7,157 nucleotides of DNA, taken from the NCBI GenBank assembly GCA_009706135.1, contig WLRX01000043.1, positions 1-7,157 on the forward strand, given 5' to 3'. A program made the position numbers and the translations under genes. The notes under the pieces are model-generated. The model searched no databases. It was not told the DNA's origin and worked only from the letters and a program-made list of their open reading frames with translations. Positions 1 to 6,906 of the stretch are shown one piece after another (position 1 is the stretch's first letter; every line of letters starts with the position of its first letter). The DNA is from Actinomycetota bacterium (lineage in GTDB: Bacteria; Actinomycetota; Actinomycetes; Nanopelagicales; Nanopelagicaceae).

Positions 1-826
1 AGTCGCACCTGGTGGAGAAAAATTTACCGATATTAAATACGAAGCTGCTGATGGCATTGCAAAAATCACAATTAATCGTCCAGAAGTACGTAATGCATTT
101 CGCCCACAAACAATTATTGAGTTGCAGAGTGCATTTTCATTAGCGCGTGATAATCAAGAAGTCGGCGTAATAATTTTAACTGGCCAAGGTAGCGAAGCAT
201 TTTGCTCCGGTGGTGACATAAGCGTTCGTGGAGATGATGGTTATCTCGGAGATGATTCCCTTGCAAAACAAGGAATTGGTCGCCTCAACGTTTTAGATTT
301 ACAAGTACAAATACGTCGAACACCTAAACCAGTTGTGGCGATGGTTGCTGGTTGGGCAATTGGCGGCGGACACGTATTACACGTTGTCTGCGATCTAACG
401 ATTGCTGCCGACAATGCACTCTTTGGTCAGACTGGCCCAATGGTTGGTTCATTCGATGGTGGATATGGTTCTGGATTACTTGCTGCAAATGTTGGACAGA
501 AGAAGGCACGCGAAATTTGGTTTATGACTCGTTCATATGATGCAAAGGAAGCGCTCGCAATCGGACTTGTAAATACAGTTGTTCCTGTTGCCGAATTAGA
601 AGCAGAAACAGTTTCTTGGTGCCGAGAAATGTTACGGAATTCTCCACTTGCACTTCGCTTGTTAAAATCTAGCTTGAACGCTGCAGATGATGGATTAGCT
701 GGTGTTCAACAACTAGCTGGCGATGCAACACTCCTGTTTTATATGACCGAAGAGGGTCAGGAAGGTCGCGATGCTTATAAAGAAAAACGCGCACCAGATT
801 TTGATCAATTCCCTAAGCGTCCATAA
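1..826 (+). CDS. menB: 1,4-dihydroxy-2-naphthoyl-CoA synthase, 5' partial
   Basis: Crotonase-fold enzyme that closes the ring of o-succinylbenzoyl-CoA to give DHNA-CoA in menaquinone synthesis (cytoplasm). The reading frame is open from base 2, giving 274 visible residues; compared with about 285 in E. coli MenB, only roughly the first ten or more are lost off the left edge. Family marks seen: [11 protein letters not shown] near the start, the oxyanion-hole stretch CSGGD with VRGD after it (around base 205-235), [13 protein letters not shown] followed by GSFDGGYG, and a C-terminal [12 protein letters not shown] then [10 protein letters not shown]. The Gln and Gly of QTG (428-436) and the Trp of REIW (518-520) match the bicarbonate-binding Gln154, Gly156 and Trp184 of E. 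coli MenB, so this is the bicarbonate-dependent type rather than the mycobacterial type with Asp. An internal TTG at 122 is not the true start, because homology continues upstream. The next gene, menC, begins within 8 bases. Confidence 0.96.
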   Translation, partial: VAPGGEKFTDIKYEAADGIAKITINRPEVRNAFRPQTIIELQSAFSLARDNQEVGVIILTGQGSEAFCSGGDISVRGDDGYLGDDSLAKQGIGRLNVLDLQVQIRRTPKPVVAMVAGWAIGGGHVLHVVCDLTIAADNALFGQTGPMVGSFDGGYGSGLLAANVGQKKAREIWFMTRSYDAKEALAIGLVNTVVPVAELEAETVSWCREMLRNSPLALRLLKSSLNAADDGLAGVQQLAGDATLLFYMTEEGQEGRDAYKEKRAPDFDQFPKRP

Positions 827-834
827 ATAAATTG

Positions 835-1830
835 ATGCTTGATTCAATTCTTCAGAACCTTCGAGTAGTTTCACTGCCGATGAAAACAGATTTTCGCGGC
901 ATCCATACTCGCGAAGTTGCACTAATTGAAGGAAGCGCAGGTTGGGGAGAATTTTCACCATTCGTTGAGTACGACGAAAACGAATCAATTCCATGGCTGA
1001 TCAGTGCAATAGAAGGCGCCACGCAGCCACGTGCAAAAGCAAGTAGAAAATACATTGATGTCAACGCAACTTTGCCCGCAGTTAATTCACGCGCAGAAAT
1101 TGAAAGTGTTTTGTCTTGGTATCCAGGTGCCTCAACTGTGAAGATAAAAGTAGGTGCAAATCAAGAAGAAGATTTTAAACGCATTAAGCACGTCACTGAA
1201 ATAATGTCACATGCTTCGCTGCGTTTAGATGTCAACGGAAGCTGGGGAGTTGAGCAAGCGCTTGAATTTATTTATGGATTTTATGATTCATTTGATGAAG
1301 ATTTATTGCAATACATTGAACAACCATGCTCAACTCTAGAAGAATTGCGCGAACTAAAGGCTGCATGCATGGTCGGTGTAAAGATTGCAGGAGATGAAGT
1401 AGTTAGAAAAGCAGAAGATCCATTTGAACTTGATTTAGAAGATGCAGTAGACATTTTGATATTAAAAGTTGCACCACTTGGCGGCATTGAACGCTCACTT
1501 GCACTTGCTAAGCATCATCGACTTCCAGTAGTTGTATCAAGCGCACTTGAGAGCGCGGTAGGAATTGGGCATGGCATACGACTTGCGGGGGCACTGCCAA
1601 CTTTAGATTTTGCATGCGGACTCGCAACTGGACAATTACTTGCATCGGATATAGCACAGATTCCAATTGAAGGCGGAAAAATGCGCGTTGCAGATGTGAC
1701 TCCTAGTGAAGCAGCAATGATCGAATTAGAAGCAAGTGCAGAGCGAACACAATGGTGGCAAGATCGGGTTCGTAAAACCTGGAGTGCAGGTGCGGATGAA
1801 ATAATTAGCGAGATGGGGTGGCATTGGTGA
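835..1830 (+). CDS. menC: o-succinylbenzoate synthase
   Basis: Enolase-superfamily enzyme that dehydrates SHCHC to o-succinylbenzoate. It is 331 residues, close to the mycobacterial MenC (about 326). Visible parts: an N-terminal capping segment with SLPM, FRGIHTREVALIEG and GWGEFSPFVEY; then the barrel with the catalytic KIK pair (Lys103, Lys105), metal ligands Asp132 (LRLDVNG), Glu162 (YIEQPC) and Asp187 (IAGDE), and the opposing Lys211 (LKVAPLGG). A late ACGLATG and QWWQDRV also match actinobacterial MenC. All expected catalytic residues are present. I chose the ATG at 835; a TTG directly before it (832) would add one residue. No clear Shine-Dalgarno precedes either, so translation probably depends on coupling to menB, whose stop lies 8 bases upstream. 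The 3' end overlaps the menD start by four bases. Confidence 0.95.
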   Translation: MLDSILQNLRVVSLPMKTDFRGIHTREVALIEGSAGWGEFSPFVEYDENESIPWLISAIEGATQPRAKASRKYIDVNATLPAVNSRAEIESVLSWYPGASTVKIKVGANQEEDFKRIKHVTEIMSHASLRLDVNGSWGVEQALEFIYGFYDSFDEDLLQYIEQPCSTLEELRELKAACMVGVKIAGDEVVRKAEDPFELDLEDAVDILILKVAPLGGIERSLALAKHHRLPVVVSSALESAVGIGHGIRLAGALPTLDFACGLATGQLLASDIAQIPIEGGKMRVADVTPSEAAMIELEASAERTQWWQDRVRKTWSAGADEIISEMGWHW

Positions 1831-3401
1831 GTGAATCAACTTCCCTAGCACGCGTCATTGTTCGCCAGATCATTGAAGCTGGAATTACAGATGTAGTTAT
1901 TTCACCAGGTTCTCGTAACGCACCACTTAGTTTTGCATTCTTTGCTGCATCGCAAAAAGGTTTAATCAAATTACACACTCGCATTGATGAAAGAACGGCA
2001 GCGTTTTTCGCTCTCGGTTTAGCAAAAGCCAGCGGGCGCGCAGTTCCTATTGTGTGCACCAGTGGAACAGCGGTGGCTAATTACCATCCAGCAGTTTTAG
2101 AAGCTCATCACACAAATACACCACTTTTAGTTTTAACAGCCGATCGCCCAGCACGATTGCGCAAAACTGGTGCCAACCAAACAACAGAGCAAGCTCGAAT
2201 TTTTGGAAAATCTGTTCGCTATTTCGCAGATATTTCTGGAGCTGTGTTTCCAATGGAATTACCAATTTATTCTCTTGCAAGCGGACCAGTTCATCTCAAT
2301 ATTCAATTTGAAGAACCACTCGCCGCTGACTCTGATTCAACATGGCTAGATGAGATCACAGTTGCACCTCGTGACATTAAATCTACAAAAGCTCCGAGTG
2401 CTTTAAGGGTCAAGAGTGAACGCGGAGTTCTCATCGTTGGCCATGATCGAGGTGGATTTACAACAGCACAAGTTCGCGATTTTGCAGAACAACTTGGTTG
2501 GCCACTTATAAGCGAAGACCCTCTTTCACTTAACGGATCTATCGCACACGCTTCTTTATTTTTAGCTTCAACGACTATTGCAAAAGATTTCACGCCACGA
2601 ACTGTCATTGTTATAGGGCGAACAACGCTTTCTCGCTCAATAAATAATTACATTGCATCGGCTGAAAAGCAGATAGTTATTGATTCACGAATCGCTACCG
2701 TTGACACAGATAGAAATGCAGATAAACGTTTTACGCAGATTCCTATTCTTGAATCAAATGAAGCGGATTCAGAGTGGCTAGAAAAATGGCAGAAAATTTC
2801 TGATAGGTGCACAAAAGAGTTAGAAAAAATCTCACAGTGGTCAGAGCCAGTTTTGGCTCGCACAATTGCAGCAAATATTAAAAATAGCACCGCATTATTT
2901 ATCTCTTCATCACGACCTATCCGAGATATCGAAGCATTTGCAGCGGCGCGCAATGGTGTTGAAACATTTGCTAATCGAGGTTTAGCTGGCATAGATGGAA
3001 ATATCTCAACCGCTATGGGAATTGCAACTGCTCGCACAGCGACAATTGCCGTGTTGGGCGACCTGTCTTTCTTGCACGATCTGACTGGGTTAATCCACTC
3101 TGAAAAACCAAACTTGCTGATTCTTGTGGTCGATAACAACGGTGGTGGCATTTTCTCAACATTGGCTCATCGTGGCAGTGATGGATTTGAAAGCATTTTC
3201 GGTACACCGCACAATTTGGATTTAGCAGCGATAGCTTCTGCCCTTAATATCAAAACCAGCACCATTAACTCTGTGGATCAACTAAATAAGGAACTTGCAC
3301 AACCAATAGATGGGGTTCGCATCGTTATTGCGCAGATGCCAGATCGTGAAAGTAATGCCGAACTAATTAAGCAAGTGCACTCTTCATTGCAGAGAATTTA
3401 G
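1827..3401 (+). CDS. menD: SEPHCHC synthase (thiamine-diphosphate dependent)
   Basis: First committed enzyme of the menaquinone branch: it decarboxylates 2-oxoglutarate and adds the resulting unit to isochorismate, giving SEPHCHC, with thiamine diphosphate and a divalent metal. It has 524 residues from the GTG at 1827. That start gives the overlap GTGA with the menC stop, puts homology at the N-terminus (SPGSRNAPL at about 26-34), and numbers the thiamine-activating glutamate of IDER as Glu55, the same as in E. coli. An upstream GTG at 1818 is possible and adds three residues. Other marks: TSGTAVANYHPAV, LTADRP, TGANQT, the middle-domain GRTTLSR, ANRGLAGIDG, and the cofactor/metal segment GDLSFLHD (Asp412) with DNNGGGIF (about 436-443). 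The sequence is closer to mycobacterial MenD than to E. coli. Its last 35 bases are also the 3' end of menF on the other strand. Confidence 0.96.
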   Translation: MSESTSLARVIVRQIIEAGITDVVISPGSRNAPLSFAFFAASQKGLIKLHTRIDERTAAFFALGLAKASGRAVPIVCTSGTAVANYHPAVLEAHHTNTPLLVLTADRPARLRKTGANQTTEQARIFGKSVRYFADISGAVFPMELPIYSLASGPVHLNIQFEEPLAADSDSTWLDEITVAPRDIKSTKAPSALRVKSERGVLIVGHDRGGFTTAQVRDFAEQLGWPLISEDPLSLNGSIAHASLFLASTTIAKDFTPRTVIVIGRTTLSRSINNYIASAEKQIVIDSRIATVDTDRNADKRFTQIPILESNEADSEWLEKWQKISDRCTKELEKISQWSEPVLARTIAANIKNSTALFISSSRPIRDIEAFAAARNGVETFANRGLAGIDGNISTAMGIATARTATIAVLGDLSFLHDLTGLIHSEKPNLLILVVDNNGGGIFSTLAHRGSDGFESIFGTPHNLDLAAIASALNIKTSTINSVDQLNKELAQPIDGVRIVIAQMPDRESNAELIKQVHSSLQRI

Positions 3402-4587
3402 CTTCACTCTCTGCTAATTCTTTTTCAGGATCAGAACCAGCAACAATTCCACACCCTGCATAAATACGAATTGTGTTCTCAGAGATTTGCCCGCACCGAA
3501 GTGCGATACCTAATTCACCATCGCCGCGTGCATCAATCCAACCAACTGGACCCGCATAACGTCCGCGAGACATCGACTCAATTTCGCTGATGACTTTTGC
3601 AGCTTTATCAGTTGGAGTTCCGCATACCGCAGCCGATGGATGTAATTGATTAAGCAGAGTAAATACATCGACGCTGCTCTTTGATTCGATGAGAGCGCCC
3701 GTGACATCTGTCGCTAAATGCATGACGTTTGCTAAGTGAAGCACAAAAGGTGTTTCAGGAATATTTGTTGAAGAACAAAAAGGTTCAAGAGCATCTGCGA
3801 CCGAGCGCACTGCGTATTCGTGTTCTTCTAAATCTTTCGAAGATCGTGCCAGGGAACCTGCCAAAGCCAAGTCACGTTCATCATCGCCTGATTTGCTGAT
3901 GGTGCCCGCAAGTACGCGAGAAGTAACCATTCCACGCTTTAAGCGAATTAAAAGCTCAGGGGTTGCACCGATTAATCCTGCAACACTAAATACCCATGTA
4001 GATGGATAGGCAGATGAAAGGTTGCGCAGCGCTGATCGTTCATCGATTACTTGCGCAGAAGTTGCCGATAAATCTCGAGCAAGCACTACCTTTTCAATAT
4101 CGCCGCTATGAATCTTTGCTACTGCTTGTGCAACACGCGTAATCCAGTGCTCACTGCTTAATTCATCCTCACTCCACGTAAGAGTTGAATTTAAAATCTT
4201 TTCTGGCGCATCCAAAAGTTGCGGCTGAGAATCGGACCCAACCCACGTTATCCAGGAGATTCCGCTACTCATTCCAACAATTACTTTAGGAATGACGAGA
4301 ACAGATTCTTCATCAGGGGAGAATGAAAAAGATGAAAATAGAATCGGTCCTGTTGCACTTCCTTGAACATTATTTGTAATCGCAAATTTTTCTAAATGAG
4401 AGTGCCACCATGTTCGAGCATCATTAAAACGATTAGCGCCTTTGACTGTTGTACTGGCATAGACACCCCAACCAACAACTCCATCGCCACCACGTACCCA
4501 TGAAAAATTCTCACCTTTGGGCAACAGATCCAAAAGAGGCAAATGTTCGCCAAGGCGCACGGTAGTTACAGGAATAAGGGAAGGCAT
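3367..4587 (-). CDS. menF: isochorismate synthase
   Basis: Chorismate-binding enzyme that converts chorismate to isochorismate, the substrate for MenD. It has 406 residues, near the usual 390-430 for MenF/EntC/DhbC. The N-terminal third is variable, with LLDLLP and SWVRGGDGVVGWG as in actinobacterial members. The C-terminal catalytic domain shows IEKVVLAR with the general base Lys166, GATPELL with the general acid Glu211, the metal-site Glu255 in LEEHE, LHPSAAVCGTPT, SRGRYAGPVGW and a Glu-containing tail AESEAKF. These match EntC Lys147 and Glu197 by alignment from memory. Siderophore-type isochorismate synthases look alike; the men neighbours make the menaquinone role far more likely. Start ATG at 4587 fits homologues; only a weak purine-rich stretch precedes it. 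The bioY stop lies 10 bases upstream, so the two are probably cotranscribed. The 3' end overlaps the end of menD. Confidence 0.93.
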   Translation of the reverse strand: MPSLIPVTTVRLGEHLPLLDLLPKGENFSWVRGGDGVVGWGVYASTTVKGANRFNDARTWWHSHLEKFAITNNVQGSATGPILFSSFSFSPDEESVLVIPKVIVGMSSGISWITWVGSDSQPQLLDAPEKILNSTLTWSEDELSSEHWITRVAQAVAKIHSGDIEKVVLARDLSATSAQVIDERSALRNLSSAYPSTWVFSVAGLIGATPELLIRLKRGMVTSRVLAGTISKSGDDERDLALAGSLARSSKDLEEHEYAVRSVADALEPFCSSTNIPETPFVLHLANVMHLATDVTGALIESKSSVDVFTLLNQLHPSAAVCGTPTDKAAKVISEIESMSRGRYAGPVGWIDARGDGELGIALRCGQISENTIRIYAGCGIVAGSDPEKELAESEAKFSAMKSALA

Positions 4588-4597
4588 AATTTATTTT

Positions 4598-5182
4598 CTA
4601 TGAAATCTTTCGCTGCACGAATTGCCAAATTAATGGAAGAGAAGTTCCTGCAATTGCAATTTTTAGAATTTCACCCAGAATAAATGGAGTAAAGCCGGCA
4701 GAGATTGTCCATGCCCAATCTTTACCTGTGTATTGGTGAAGCCAGAGAAGCCCCAAAGTGAATGTGAGCAGATTGCCCAACAACATTGCAGGCAGCGCTG
4801 TCTTAAATTTTTGATCCCACTTGCGGCCACCCAAATATCCAAGAAGTGCTGATGTCAGCAGCATGCCAACTAAATAGCCCCCTGTTGCGCCAACAATGCG
4901 ATCTAAACCAGACCCACCATTAGCAAATATTGGCGCACCGAGTGCACCAACAAATAAGTACATAAGAAAAGTAGTTGCTCCGAGTGTTGCGCCATAACTT
5001 GTTGAAAGAAGTAGAACTCCAAGTGTTTGTCCTGTTACCGGAACTGGTGAACCAGGAACGGGAATTGCAATCTGTGCTAACAAGGAAAGAAATGCAACGC
5101 CTGCAATTACAAAGCCAGCTTTAGTTAAAACTGTGCTTCTTGGGAAAACTGCGGTGCGTAGTGTGGTGGTTGCAGTGGACAT
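4598..5182 (-). CDS. bioY: BioY family biotin-uptake membrane protein
   Basis: Substrate-binding membrane subunit (S component) of an energy-coupling-factor biotin transporter. It has 194 residues, typical of BioY. After a polar N-terminus (about 1-20) there are about six hydrophobic segments, roughly 23-41, 52-80, 95-118, 128-148, 158-178 and a short last one. The BioY signature is clear: [19 protein letters not shown] (about 40-58), then [23 protein letters not shown] and [10 protein letters not shown] near the end. No ATPase (BioM/EcfA) or T component (BioN/EcfT) lies in the window, so it must either use units encoded elsewhere or act alone. The ATG at 5182 is preceded by GAAAGGG about 9 bases away, the best ribosome site in this window. 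It is divergent from menG and leads into menF. The biotin role rests on family membership; the pairing with menF is unexplained. Confidence 0.93.
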   Translation of the reverse strand: MSTATTTLRTAVFPRSTVLTKAGFVIAGVAFLSLLAQIAIPVPGSPVPVTGQTLGVLLLSTSYGATLGATTFLMYLFVGALGAPIFANGGSGLDRIVGATGGYLVGMLLTSALLGYLGGRKWDQKFKTALPAMLLGNLLTFTLGLLWLHQYTGKDWAWTISAGFTPFILGEILKIAIAGTSLPLIWQFVQRKIS

Positions 5183-5238
5183 TACGTGCGCCCTTTCTCG
5201 AAGTTGTGGATGAGCCTACTCTGAAGCAGAATAAGCCT
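5183..5238. promoter_or_regulatory. divergent bioY / menG promoter region
   Basis: This 56-base spacer separates the divergent bioY and menG starts, so it probably carries a start of transcription for each, unless promoters lie inside the opposing gene. Candidate -10 boxes of the actinobacterial TAnnnT form are TAGGCT on the minus strand (5218 down to 5213) and TACTCT on the plus strand (5217-5222). They overlap by two bases. The first would leave a leader of about 24 bases with the bioY ribosome site; the second a very short leader before menG. No -35 boxes are convincing. A small inverted repeat, TCTG AAG CAGA, lies at 5220-5230. I see no good match to a known biotin-regulator operator. The boxes are inferred by eye. 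Confidence 0.4.
5185..5200 (-). promoter_or_regulatory. ribosome binding site of bioY
   Basis: Read on the minus strand, GAGAAAGGG lies 8 to 9 bases before the ATG at 5182. It is purine-rich, at normal spacing, and stands out because most other starts here lack a recognisable Shine-Dalgarno. It supports the chosen bioY start. Confidence 0.55.
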
Positions 5239-5931
5239 ATGTCCCGCGCCAACATGGATAAAAATCCTGCTGAAGTAGCCGCAATGTTTGATGCGGTAGC
5301 CAAGCGTTATGACCTGGTCAATGACATTTTGAGCCTCGGTCAAACAAAGAGATGGCGCAAAGCTACAACTGCCACGATCGCACCAAAGCCAGGAATGAAA
5401 ATTCTTGATCTCGCAGCTGGTACTGGCTCAAGTTCAGAACCACTACATGATGCCGGCGCCGATGTAACTCCTGCAGATTTTTCAGATGGAATGCTCGAAG
5501 CGGGCCGACGTGCGCGCCCACATTTAAAATTTACAAAAGCAGATGCACTTAACCTACCTTTTGAAAATGAAAGCTTTGATGTCGTAACAATTTCATTTGG
5601 TTTAAGAAATACATCAGATATAGATAAGGCATTAAGTGAAGCAAAACGTGTAACTAAAAAAGGTGGCTCACTCGTTGTCGCTGAATTTTCTTCGCCAACA
5701 TTCAAACCGTTTCGCACTATTTATATAAACTATTTAATGAAAGCCCTGCCAGCCATTGCGTCAAAAACATCATCAAACCCTGATGCCTATGTCTATCTTG
5801 CCGAATCCATTAGGGCGTGGCCGGATCAAGCGGCGCTCGCGGCCCGAATTACCCAGGCCGGCTGGTCTCAAGTGGGTTGGCGGAATTTGAGCGGTGGAGT
5901 TGTCGCAGTTCACAGAGCCATAAACTCCTGA
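5239..5931 (+). CDS. menG: demethylmenaquinone methyltransferase
   Basis: S-adenosylmethionine-dependent enzyme that methylates demethylmenaquinone in the last nuclear step of menaquinone synthesis (MenG/UbiE family). It has 230 residues, the usual size. The ATG at 5239 gives [10 protein letters not shown], matching the start of mycobacterial MenG; the frame stays open further upstream but would run into bioY. Visible marks: [13 protein letters not shown] (about 16-28), [13 protein letters not shown]-binding LDLAAGTGS (about 56-64), the second motif around [14 protein letters not shown] (about 117-124), VVAEFSSPT and the family signature [10 protein letters not shown] (about 188-197), then [13 protein letters not shown]. 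UbiE from ubiquinone makers also acts on a ubiquinone precursor, but the men context points to menaquinone only. No clear ribosome site. It lies directly upstream of the nuo genes. Base composition changes sharply within the gene: AT-rich in the middle, strongly GC-rich near the 3' end. Confidence 0.95.
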   Translation: MSRANMDKNPAEVAAMFDAVAKRYDLVNDILSLGQTKRWRKATTATIAPKPGMKILDLAAGTGSSSEPLHDAGADVTPADFSDGMLEAGRRARPHLKFTKADALNLPFENESFDVVTISFGLRNTSDIDKALSEAKRVTKKGGSLVVAEFSSPTFKPFRTIYINYLMKALPAIASKTSSNPDAYVYLAESIRAWPDQAALAARITQAGWSQVGWRNLSGGVVAVHRAINS

Positions 5932-5946
5932 CGCGGTCAAAAATAC

Positions 5947-5974
5947 TTGTAAGGCACTCTAGGATTTAGGCATT
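5947..5974 (+). promoter_or_regulatory. possible nuo operon promoter or ribosome site
   Basis: This is the larger part of the 43-base spacer between menG and nuoA. TAGGAT at 5960-5965 fits the actinobacterial -10 pattern TAnnnT and would start transcription around 5972, just before the ATG at 5975, giving a nearly leaderless mRNA. No -35 at the proper distance is convincing. The same bases contain AGGA (5961-5964) about 10 bases before the ATG, so the site could instead be a Shine-Dalgarno on a transcript coming through from menG. The sequence does not decide between these. No hairpin terminator follows menG. Confidence 0.35.
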
Positions 5975-6346
5975 ATGAACTCTGCATCGAACCCGTATGT
6001 GCCCATCTTGGTCATCGGAGCCATTGGTTTCGGTTTTGCGGTCATCTCCGTTGCAGCTGGTGCACTGACTGGTCCAAAGCGTTACAACAGAGCGAAATTA
6101 GATGCCTACGAGTGCGGAATTGAACCTTCGCCATCTGCCGCACAAGGTGGACGCTTTCCAGTTAAATACTTCTTAACCGCAATGCTATTTATTATTTTTG
6201 ATATTGAAATTGTTTTCCTTTATCCGTGGGCAGTGACATTTGATCAACTTGGCCTCTTCGGACTTATTGAAATGGGAATCTTTATCGCAACCGTCTTCGT
6301 GGCATATGCATATGTATGGCGCCGCGGTGGATTGGAATGGGATTAA
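5975..6346 (+). CDS. nuoA: NADH-quinone oxidoreductase subunit A
   Basis: Small membrane subunit of respiratory complex I, at the junction of the membrane arm and the quinone chamber. It has 123 residues, normal length, with three membrane segments (about 9-31, 63-85 and 97-115). The loop after the first segment carries YECGIEP with Cys47, the counterpart of the conserved ND3-loop cysteine; it is followed by [19 protein letters not shown] (about 60-78) with the conserved acidic pair Asp76 and Glu78, then FLYPWAV, and [13 protein letters not shown] at the end, as in mycobacterial NuoA. The loop around PSPSAAQGG is shorter than I recall in Mycobacterium. The ATG at 5975 fits homologues. The 5' part uses more G/C-ending codons than the rest. 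The nuoB start follows two bases after its stop. Confidence 0.96.
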   Translation: MNSASNPYVPILVIGAIGFGFAVISVAAGALTGPKRYNRAKLDAYECGIEPSPSAAQGGRFPVKYFLTAMLFIIFDIEIVFLYPWAVTFDQLGLFGLIEMGIFIATVFVAYAYVWRRGGLEWD

Positions 6347-6348
6347 TT

Positions 6349-6906
6349 ATGGGTCTAGAAGAAAAATTACCGAGTGGTTTCGTACTCACAACTGTAGAAA
6401 AACTTGCAGGCTACATGCGCAAAAACTCATTGTGGCCAGCAACATTTGGTCTTGCATGCTGCGCAATTGAAATGATGGCAGTTGGCTCTGCAGCAAAGTA
6501 CGACATTTCACGTTTCGGTATGGAAGTTTTCCGTGCATCACCACGTCAAGCAGATTTAATGATTGTTGCTGGTCGCGTATCAAATAAAATGGCACCAGTT
6601 CTTCGACAAATTTATGATCAAATGGCTGCACCTAAGTGGGTTCTTGCAATGGGTGCATGTGCATCATCGGGTGGAATGTTTAATAACTACGCAATCGTTC
6701 AAGGCGTAGATCACGTTGTTCCAGTTGATATATATCTTCCAGGTTGTCCGCCACGTCCAGAAATGTTGATGGATGCAATTCTTAAATTGCACACAAGTAT
6801 TTACGACGAAAAACTTGGACCAAACCGCGAAGCAGTAATTAAGTCTGTAGAAGAAGCAGCAATGAATGCGCTTCCTACGCACCAGATGAAGGGATTGCTT
6901 GCCTAA
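6349..6906 (+). CDS. nuoB: NADH-quinone oxidoreductase subunit B
   Basis: Peripheral complex I subunit that holds iron-sulfur cluster N2, the last electron carrier before menaquinone. It has 185 residues. The start at 6349 gives [10 protein letters not shown], as in actinobacterial NuoB; in-frame ATGs at 6316 and 6337 lie inside nuoA and are unlikely, although GGGA at 6339-6342 could serve as a weak ribosome site for 6349. The four cluster ligands are all visible: Cys37 and Cys38 ([10 protein letters not shown]), Cys104 ([11 protein letters not shown]) and Cys133 ([10 protein letters not shown]). [17 protein letters not shown] and [19 protein letters not shown] line the quinone site and the NuoD contact in this family. 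Nothing is missing. The spacer to nuoA is two bases, and nuoC begins directly after the TAA. Confidence 0.98.
   Translation: MGLEEKLPSGFVLTTVEKLAGYMRKNSLWPATFGLACCAIEMMAVGSAAKYDISRFGMEVFRASPRQADLMIVAGRVSNKMAPVLRQIYDQMAAPKWVLAMGACASSGGMFNNYAIVQGVDHVVPVDIYLPGCPPRPEMLMDAILKLHTSIYDEKLGPNREAVIKSVEEAAMNALPTHQMKGLLA

Noticed and set aside
713..994. Minus-strand open frame spanning the menB-menC junction
   Set aside because: Both genes it opposes are intact and conserved right through the junction, and the predicted protein looks random.
2648..3151. Open frame of 167 codons on the minus strand inside menD
   Set aside because: It lies wholly opposite a well-conserved part of MenD, shows no recognisable family features, and has no upstream signals. 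It is a shadow of the coding frame.
3402..3440. Possible terminator after menD
   Set aside because: The bases are menF coding sequence on the other strand; no stable GC stem with a following T run is visible.
5205..5213. Sequence resembling a DnaA box (TGTGGATGA)
   Set aside because: It is a single imperfect match with no cluster of boxes, no AT-rich unwinding region and no dnaA or dnaN nearby, so it does not indicate an origin.
5140..5238. Extended menG start inside bioY
   Set aside because: The added 33 residues would be antisense to the bioY N-terminus and have no counterpart in MenG homologues, whose start matches the ATG at 5239.
6303..6314. Perfect 12-base palindrome CATATGCATATG
   Set aside because: It falls in the nuoA codons for the conserved Ala-Tyr-Ala-Tyr-Val-Trp stretch, which explains the repeat.
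6240..6470. Plus-strand open frame across the nuoA-nuoB junction
   Set aside because: It is out of frame with two highly conserved complex I genes and shows no family features.
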